Source of the DNA: an uncultured Brevinema sp.
Lineage (GTDB): Bacteria > Spirochaetota > Brevinematia > Brevinematales > Brevinemataceae
Reading direction: 5' to 3'
NCBI GenBank assembly: GCA_947036575.1
Contig: CAMQSH010000052.1
Location: 1 to 11,757, forward strand
Length of the DNA stretch: 11,757 nt
Shown here in pieces: positions 8,262 through 11,757 of the stretch. The translations under genes were made by a program, and so were the position numbers. Below the pieces are notes generated by a model. It did no database searches and was not told the DNA's origin. It saw only the letters and a list, made by a program, of their open reading frames with translations. The stretch's first letter is position 1; each line of letters opens with the position of its first letter.

Positions 8262-8304
8262 ACACAAAACACCCCCATATCTAAAATGAGATAGGGGGTG
8301 TTTT
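8262..8304 (-). terminator. Intrinsic terminator of RNA2
   Basis: The stem of 8266-8276 with 8294-8304 is identical to the RNA1 terminator. Its minus-strand tail is TTTTGTGTT, slightly poorer in U than the tail after RNA1 because of one base change at 8263. It should stop most RNA2 transcripts before the ABC operon. Confidence 0.75.
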
Positions 8305-8379
8305 GGTAGTTTGTATATTCTATGGTCAAAATAGAATATTCAGACTTTGCTATAAAAGATACAAGCAATACAGTTATTT
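8264..8379. repeat. Direct repeat, outer left arm of RNA cassette, copy B
   Basis: The stretch is identical to 4-119 over 116 bp. It includes the RNA2 terminator and two conserved hairpins. Its orientation is the same as copy A, so the two copies are direct repeats 8,260 bp apart that bracket the sugar operon. Confidence 0.9.
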
Positions 8380-8645
8380 AAAATATAAAAAGCCCACAGA
8401 GCTTGTATTGATAACATTTAAGATCATAATTTAAATATTTCTACTTATACCACGAACACTAAAATATACAAAGCTCTATGAGCAATTAATATAGATGTAC
8501 CATGTTCGTGGTATTAAAAATATCTAGGTATTATTGTTATAAAACACCTTTAAAATAAAAAAGGATTTTCTATACAGAAAACCTCTATCTTAAAATGTAA
8601 GATAGAAATAGAAAGATTTTTTAAATCTTAAATGTTATCGATATT

Positions 8646-8674
8646 ATTATAACTCATTACAGATAATTTGTCAA
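8646..8674 (-). promoter_or_regulatory. Sigma-70 promoter of RNA2
   Basis: TTGACA (8669-8674), a 17-bp spacer and TATAAT (8646-8651) on the minus strand match the consensus fully and are identical to the RNA1 promoter. The start at about 8639 coincides with the 5' end of helix P1. Confidence 0.88.
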
Positions 8675-8684
8675 TAGAAAAATC

Positions 8685-8722
8685 AAAAAAAACACCACCT
8701 TATTATCGGGGTGGTGTTTTTT
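8685..8722 (-). terminator. Terminator of the xpt-permease operon
   Basis: The nine-pair stem of 8691-8699 with 8710-8718 is followed on the minus strand by eight T. It lies 15 bp past the permease stop codon. It is the same terminator as the one after the solute-binding-protein gene at 635, as part of the duplicated cassette. Confidence 0.9.
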
Positions 8723-8737
8723 ATTTGATGATAAAAT

Positions 8738-10033
8738 TTAGAGTAATAAAAATACTACAGAAAGTATTCCTATAATCCATAGGATAGGGGGGATTTTTTT
8801 ATGCTCATTTTCGATAACATGCATGATGATATAAGAGATAAAACCAAAACTAAGACCAATAACAATATTGTAAGATAAAGGCATAAGGACGATTGTTAAA
8901 AAGCTTGGGATAGCAATTTTCATATCTGAAAAATCCATGTGAATGATGTTTTTGAACATATAGATACCCACCATTACTAGTGCTGGCGCAGCAATGAATA
9001 GAGGAACAATAGTCACTATAGGTGTGAAAAATAATGCTAAAACAAATAATAGTGCTGTTATTACAGAGGCAAAACCAGTCTTAGCTCCTGCAGTAATACC
9101 AACAGTAGATTCACTAAATGTAGAGATGGTACTTGTACCCATTAAAGCACCTGTTAATGTAGCGATAGAGTCAGCATAAAGCATTTGATTGATATTTTTG
9201 ATACGACCATCGGATTCTTCTAATCCTAGTTGTTTACAACAAGCAATCACAAAGGCCAAAGAATTAAAAAGATCTATGAATAAAAAGGAAAAAATAGCAC
9301 CTGCTAAGGACCACTTGAAAGCACCTAATATGTCTAATTTCATAGCAATAGGGGCAATACTTGGAGGGAGAGATACAAATGAAGTCGGTAAATTTACCAT
9401 ACCTAATGCAATACCTAAGATAGTTGTGATGACAATACTAAATAAAATCCCACCTTGTATTTTTTTGATATCAAAGAAAATCATTAAAAAGAGACAGAAT
9501 AGAGATAAGGCTACTTCAGGAGTGAATTTACCAAGTGCTACTAGTGTAGCAGGATTTGCAACGATAATGTTCATTCCTCTAAAACCAATGAAAGTAATAA
9601 ATAATCCAATACCTACTGATGCAGCTAGACTGATAGGTACAGGAATAGCTGAAGCGATTTGTTTTCTAATTCCAGTAATAGTTAATAATAAGTAAAAACA
9701 TCCAGATAAAAATACGACACCTAAAGCTATCTCCCAAGATACGCCTTGACCTTGCACAATAGAATAAGCAAAAAAAGCATTCAATCCCATGGCTGGGGCA
9801 AGAGCAATAGGCATATTCGCTACGAATGCTGATAATAATGTTCCTATAGCAGTAGCAATACATGTTACCGTAATAAGGGCGTTTTTATCCATCCCTGTAC
9901 TTGATAATACAGAAGGATTTACAAAAATGATATAAGACATCGTTACAAAAGTAGCTATTCCTCCAAAAATTTCTTGTTTAAAAGAGCTTTGTCTTTCAGA
10001 TATTTTAAATATCTTTTCTAAAATATTATTCAT
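8738..10033 (-). CDS. pbuG: Hypoxanthine/guanine permease, PbuG (AzgA-like NCS2) family
   Basis: The 431-residue protein is built of many hydrophobic segments (about 12-14) and fits the usual length of PbuG-type purine permeases. It has the family N-terminus EIFGGIATFVTMSYIIFVNP, the motif APAMGLNAFFAY at about residues 79-90, and GTSTISTFSESTVG at about 299-312. It lies 23 bp after xpt, with AGGAG six bases before ATG, so it shares the riboswitch-controlled transcript. It should import hypoxanthine and guanine across the inner membrane for Xpt and other phosphoribosyltransferases. One oddity is the segment FIDLFNSLAFVIACC at about residues 252-266. Here relatives, as I recall them, have an Asp and a Gly-Thr pair (FFDTAGTL-like), so substrate preference may be shifted. 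The symbol is by family; adenine-type paralogs exist. Confidence 0.85.
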   Translation of the reverse strand: MNNILEKIFKISERQSSFKQEIFGGIATFVTMSYIIFVNPSVLSSTGMDKNALITVTCIATAIGTLLSAFVANMPIALAPAMGLNAFFAYSIVQGQGVSWEIALGVVFLSGCFYLLLTITGIRKQIASAIPVPISLAASVGIGLFITFIGFRGMNIIVANPATLVALGKFTPEVALSLFCLFLMIFFDIKKIQGGILFSIVITTILGIALGMVNLPTSFVSLPPSIAPIAMKLDILGAFKWSLAGAIFSFLFIDLFNSLAFVIACCKQLGLEESDGRIKNINQMLYADSIATLTGALMGTSTISTFSESTVGITAGAKTGFASVITALLFVLALFFTPIVTIVPLFIAAPALVMVGIYMFKNIIHMDFSDMKIAIPSFLTIVLMPLSYNIVIGLSFGFISYIIMHVIENEHKKIPPILWIIGILSVVFLLL

Positions 10034-10056
10034 CAGGACTCCTATAAATTATTGGT

Positions 10057-10632
10057 TTACTCTATAATAAATTCTATGGTGTGTGGAGGAGAAACATTTT
10101 TTAGACGAACAAGACTTTCTAAATGAATACCTTGTTCTAAAAGAATTTGTCTACCAGATTGAAAGCTTTTTTCGATGACAATTCCTACACCTACACAGTT
10201 TGCATCACCCATAGCGATAATGTTTTTCATCCCAAGAACAGCATGACCCATAGCTAAAAAATCATCGACAATAAGAATGTTTTCATCTTTTTTTATATAT
10301 TCTTTAGATACAAAAATATCATAATCTTTGTTCTTGGTAAAAGAATGTATTTGGGTATGATAACCATCTGTCATCGTAGTTGGGAGAGATTTTTTGGCAA
10401 ATAATAAAGGAATATTTAAGGCCAAAGCCACCCCAAGAGCAGGGGCAATTCCAGACGCTTCTAAAGTAAGAACTTTGTCTATCTTACTATCTTTGAATCT
10501 TAAGGCAAGTTCTTTGCCTATTTCTATTATCAATTGAGGATCAATAATGTGATTGAGAAAATTATCGACTTTGAGTATCCCTTCTTTGGGAACAGTAGAT
10601 AGCTCAAGGATTTTTTGTTGTAATAATTGCAT
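10057..10632 (-). CDS. xpt: Xanthine phosphoribosyltransferase
   Basis: The 191-residue protein is close in length to Bacillus Xpt (about 194). It joins xanthine to PRPP to make XMP in the cytoplasm. Family hallmarks are KVDNFLNHIIDP near residues 21-32, LEASGIAPA at 57-65, the PRPP-binding loop LIVDDFLAMGHA at about 120-131, and GIVIEKSFQSGR near 150-161. I chose ATG at 10632 because GGAG lies five bases upstream. The alternative GTG at 10638 overlaps this ribosome binding site and would add only two residues. It is the first gene of the operon with the purine permease 23 bp downstream. A guanine-class riboswitch and promoter lie upstream, so expression should fall when guanine or xanthine-like ligand is plentiful. 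Confidence 0.95.
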   Translation of the reverse strand: MQLLQQKILELSTVPKEGILKVDNFLNHIIDPQLIIEIGKELALRFKDSKIDKVLTLEASGIAPALGVALALNIPLLFAKKSLPTTMTDGYHTQIHSFTKNKDYDIFVSKEYIKKDENILIVDDFLAMGHAVLGMKNIIAMGDANCVGVGIVIEKSFQSGRQILLEQGIHLESLVRLKNVSPPHTIEFIIE

Positions 10633-10746
10633 ACGCACTCCAAGGGGTTAATTATAGACAAATGAAAAGTTTAAATTAAAAATATAAAGAAAGGGATAAA
10701 AATAAACAGAAGGTGTACAAAAGAATAGATCAGAAAAATAACTTTA

Positions 10747-10817
10747 TATAATCAAAGTAAAGCTTTTACGGTGCTTTGTAGAAACGTTTGTCCATATTAC
10801 AAACATATAGGATTATA
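10747..10817 (-). promoter_or_regulatory. Purine riboswitch (guanine class) upstream of xpt
   Basis: The minus strand shows P1 TATAATC (10811-10817) with GATTATA (10747-10753), and P2 GTTTGT/ACAAAC with loop AATATGG. The joining segment GTTTCTAC is conserved. P3 AAAGCA/AGCTTT has loop CCGTAAA, whose CC can pair with the GG of L2. The discriminating base after P3 is C (..TTTAC..), the position-74 base that reads guanine-like ligands rather than adenine. P1 contains a small internal loop next to the ligand pocket. In the roughly 115 nt between aptamer and start codon I see only a feeble hairpin overlapping P1 and no strong terminator. The expression platform is therefore unresolved. Confidence 0.92.
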
Positions 10818-10828
10818 ATTATTTATTC

Positions 10829-10857
10829 AGTGTAGAGTATAAATTTTATTTTGTCAA
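10829..10857 (-). promoter_or_regulatory. Promoter of the xpt operon
   Basis: TTGACA (10852-10857) with a 17-bp spacer and TACACT (10829-10834) lies on the minus strand. The predicted start at about 10822 is just upstream of the riboswitch P1 (10817), exactly where a leader should begin. The -35 lies 30 bp beyond the stop codon of the 122-residue gene. Confidence 0.85.
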
Positions 10858-10886
10858 TTATTTTTTTGAAATAATTTTTATGAGAA

Positions 10887-11255
10887 TTATAAACTTCTGA
10901 TAGGATGAGGACTGAGAAAAATTCGTTTTTCATTAATTTTAAAAATATCATCGAAATCATAGGAATCATAAAGTAAGGCCAGATGATCTTCAATGAGTAT
11001 CCCAACATAATAGATATCCCTGTCGAAGTGTAGTTGATAAATCCCATGATTGGGAGAAAAGCTTTGATTGAAAGGTACAGCCCAAATTTTGGGGAAGTTT
11101 AAACTTCTGCCGTCATCAGAAAATCGAGCGATAAGTCTAGATTTTTTATTCATGACATCGTCAAAATAATAAATTCTCTGTCCTTTTACTTTTTGTAAAA
11201 ACTCTTGATTTTGTTTGCTCAGAAATTGTAAAAATTCTAACTCTCTCTTGTCCAT
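10887..11255 (-). CDS. Unrecognised small soluble protein (122 residues)
   Basis: I do not recognise a family. The protein is soluble, with no signal peptide or membrane segment. It starts with a predicted amphipathic helix (MDKRELEFLQFLSKQNQEFL), followed by alternating hydrophobic strands such as QRIYYFDDVM, YQLHFDRDIYYVGILIEDH and LALLYDSYDFDDI, suggesting a small alpha+beta domain. It is rich in aromatic and acidic residues. The start ATG at 11255 is chosen because GAGGTG lies four bases upstream. The upstream ATG at 11267 overlaps that site and would add four residues. The gene is preceded by about 300 nt of structured leader (RNA3) and followed closely by the xpt promoter, so it is probably monocistronic. 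Any tie to purines or to the RNA family is only positional. Confidence 0.75.
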   Translation of the reverse strand: MDKRELEFLQFLSKQNQEFLQKVKGQRIYYFDDVMNKKSRLIARFSDDGRSLNFPKIWAVPFNQSFSPNHGIYQLHFDRDIYYVGILIEDHLALLYDSYDFDDIFKINEKRIFLSPHPIRSL

Positions 11256-11259
11256 ACTA

Positions 11260-11280
11260 CACCTCATTCTTCTATGAGGT
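11260..11280 (-). promoter_or_regulatory. Hairpin that sequesters the ribosome binding site of the 122-residue gene
   Basis: The arms 11274-11280 and 11261-11267 (ACCTCAT with ATGAGGT) give seven perfect pairs around a six-base loop. The 3' arm holds most of the ribosome binding site GAGGTG (11260-11265), immediately before the ATG. Opening and closing of this stem could gate translation, perhaps linked to the folding of RNA3 just upstream. Confidence 0.6.
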
Positions 11281-11562
11281 TACAATATTTTAAATGTAAT
11301 AAAGCTCATAGCAAGTCTGTTTGGTAAAAATATCTCAAAAGAGCTGAAGTTTTAAATATTTCTATTTTAGTACTCAACACCATGGAAATTTACAGATTGC
11401 TATGAGCAATTATATAAATTTATCCATGGTGTGGATAAAAAACAAAATAAATGTGTACAAAAAAGGGTATCTGCATGCTTGACAAAAGTATCGTTGATAC
11501 AAGTGTCTAAAAGTATGAGATAGAAACAAAAAACTTTCACAGTCTTTTGAAATATTTTTACC
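11281..11562 (-). ncRNA. RNA3: structured pseudoknotted RNA in the leader of the 122-residue gene (copy 3 of 3)
   Basis: The same core appears with a third set of stem sequences. P1 pairs 11544-11562 with 11323-11341, 19 pairs with a single G-U on the minus strand. P2 pairs 11423-11432 with 11377-11386 (10 perfect pairs). The P2 loop (11397-11407) pairs with 11304-11314 over 11 perfect bases, then CAGA (11393-11396) pairs with TCTG (11316-11319) across one bulge. The invariant linker is at 11352-11364. The promoter is 17-bp spaced and the start again falls at P1. Unlike copies 1 and 2 there is no intrinsic terminator before the gene, so this copy looks like a 5' leader. The 3' end may instead lie near 11283, after a TTACA/TGTAA stem. 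Confidence 0.75.
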
Positions 11563-11568
11563 ATTAGT

Positions 11569-11597
11569 ATTATAACTTATGTTGAGATTTTAGTCAA
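11569..11597 (-). promoter_or_regulatory. Sigma-70 promoter of RNA3
   Basis: On the minus strand TTGACT (11592-11597), a 17-bp spacer and TATAAT (11569-11574). The spacer sequence is unrelated to that of RNA1 and RNA2, so promoter placement is conserved beyond simple copying. The start at about 11562 is the first base of P1. Confidence 0.87.
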
Positions 11598-11626
11598 CAG
11601 TATTTAGGTATGCAAAATAAAAAAAC

Positions 11627-11655
11627 TTGACAAAAATATTTAAATTTGTTAGGAT
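11627..11655 (+). promoter_or_regulatory. Promoter for the plus-strand riboswitch transcript
   Basis: TTGACA (11627-11632), a 17-bp spacer and TAGGAT (11650-11655). The start at about 11662 would lie at the beginning of the riboswitch. It is divergent from the RNA3 promoter, with about 30 bp between the two -35 elements. Confidence 0.75.
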
Positions 11656-11659
11656 AATA

Positions 11660-11736
11660 TTATACTTTTATATATATCTGTAATACGGACAGAAGTTTCT
11701 ACGATCCACCTTAAATGGGACGCTATAATAGTATAA
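11660..11736 (+). promoter_or_regulatory. Purine riboswitch (guanine class) for a gene right of the window
   Basis: Outer P1 is TTATACT (11660-11666) with AGTATAA (11730-11736), with an inner four-pair part near the pocket. P2 is CTGT/ACAG with loop AATACGG. The joining segment GTTTCTAC is intact. P3 is GATCCA/TGGGAC with one A-A mismatch, and loop CCTTAAA supplies the CC that pairs with the GG of L2. The base equivalent to position 74 is C (11723), which indicates guanine-like ligand sensing. No start codon with ribosome binding site is seen before the window ends, so the controlled gene is unknown. Confidence 0.88.
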
Positions 11737-11757
11737 AGTTTACCCTTCTTTCAAAAG

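Larger units (their letters stand above)
8262..8639 (-). ncRNA. RNA2: structured pseudoknotted RNA (copy 2 of 3)
   Basis: This has the same architecture as RNA1 with different stem sequences. P1 pairs 8626-8639 with 8410-8423 (14 perfect pairs) and starts exactly at the predicted transcription start. P2 pairs 8502-8514 with 8447-8459. The P2 loop (8471-8483) pairs with 8392-8404. Two pairs of this pseudoknot and one of P2 are C/A mismatches on the plus strand but U-G on the minus strand. One A/C mismatch just outside P1 goes the other way. Hairpins at 8585-8605 and 8547-8564 resemble those of RNA1, and the 3' 116 bp are identical to RNA1. The linker at 8431-8443 is the invariant 13-mer. It sits between the purine salvage operon and the sugar operon as an independent unit. 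Its function is unknown. Confidence 0.8.
8643..8722. repeat. Direct repeat, outer right arm of RNA cassette, copy B
   Basis: The stretch matches 547-626 apart from one extra A in an A tract. It contains the RNA2 promoter and the terminator after the purine permease gene. Thus the duplicated unit carried a terminator, a promoter and an RNA gene together. Confidence 0.9.

Noticed and set aside
8130..8265. Plus-strand coding-like pieces (YEGQEFKNVDVGI, and in another frame NKCIKDHFEYKYMEEKYRLL)
   Set aside because: They are short, in different frames, interrupted by stops and without a start signal. They could be a decayed gene but I recognise no family, and AT-rich DNA gives such runs by chance.
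9189..9695. Plus-strand ORF of 168 codons inside the permease gene
   Set aside because: It is antisense to a well-supported membrane protein gene. Its composition is that expected of a reverse-frame shadow.
10639..10746. Intrinsic terminator as expression platform of the xpt riboswitch
   Set aside because: Only a five-pair ACTTT/AAAGT stem followed by a short U run is visible near 10742-10760. This is too weak to call, so the mode of control was left open.
10857..10876. Hairpin AATTATTT/AAATAATT after the 122-residue gene as a terminator
   Set aside because: It is only A-U pairs, overlaps the -35 of the xpt promoter and has a poor U tract on the minus strand. It is too weak to call.
10823..11047. 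Minus-strand ORF of 74 codons overlapping the 122-residue gene
   Set aside because: It lies in a different frame, overlaps the xpt promoter and riboswitch region, and has no good ribosome binding site.

Overview
The window comes from a very AT-rich bacterial chromosome with AGGAG-type ribosome binding sites, TTGACA/TATAAT promoters, U-tracted hairpin terminators, lipoprotein signal peptides and guanine-type purine riboswitches. These fit a low-GC Bacillota-like organism, or an AT-rich spirochaete or fusobacterium. The sequence alone does not settle the taxon. Every protein gene is on the minus strand, so transcription runs right to left. The only plus-strand signal is at the far right, where a promoter and purine riboswitch drive a gene beyond the window.

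Right to left, the layout is as follows. (1) 11660-11736 (+): purine riboswitch with its own promoter. (2) 11597-10887 (-): promoter, long structured leader (RNA3) and an unrecognised 122-residue protein whose ribosome binding site lies in a hairpin. (3) 10857-8738 (-): promoter, purine riboswitch, xpt and a PbuG-type purine permease, a salvage operon ending in a strong terminator. (4) 8674-8262 (-): a stand-alone transcription unit for a structured RNA (RNA2). (5) 7943-635 (-): a polysaccharide-utilisation operon with two LplB/LplC-type ABC permeases, a heparinase II/III-like lyase without a signal peptide, a decayed solute-binding-protein remnant and two intact paralogous solute-binding lipoproteins, closed by a terminator. 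No ABC ATPase is encoded, so a shared MsmX/UgpC-type ATPase elsewhere is likely. (6) 578-1 (-): a second stand-alone structured RNA (RNA1).

The main discovery is an RNA family in three copies (RNA1 about 540 nt, RNA2 about 375 nt, RNA3 about 300 nt). Each has a good sigma-70 promoter with an exact 17-bp spacer. In each, the first transcribed bases form the 5' arm of a long closing helix P1. An inner helix P2 has a loop that pairs with sequence 3' of P1, giving a pseudoknot. The arms of P1 and P2 differ almost completely between copies yet stay complementary, which is strong covariation. Pairs that break on the plus strand become G-U on the minus strand in almost every case. A 13-nt linker is identical in all three. 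I could not assign the family to a named RNA class.

RNA1 and RNA2 are also parts of a duplicated cassette (upstream terminator, promoter, RNA, terminator). Its outer 116 bp and 80 bp are essentially identical while the core is divergent, and the two cassettes bracket the sugar operon as direct repeats about 8.2 kb apart. The putative operon logic is that oligosaccharide is captured by the lipoproteins, imported by the permease pair and cleaved in the cytoplasm by the lyase. The salvage genes are controlled by guanine-class ligand sensing.
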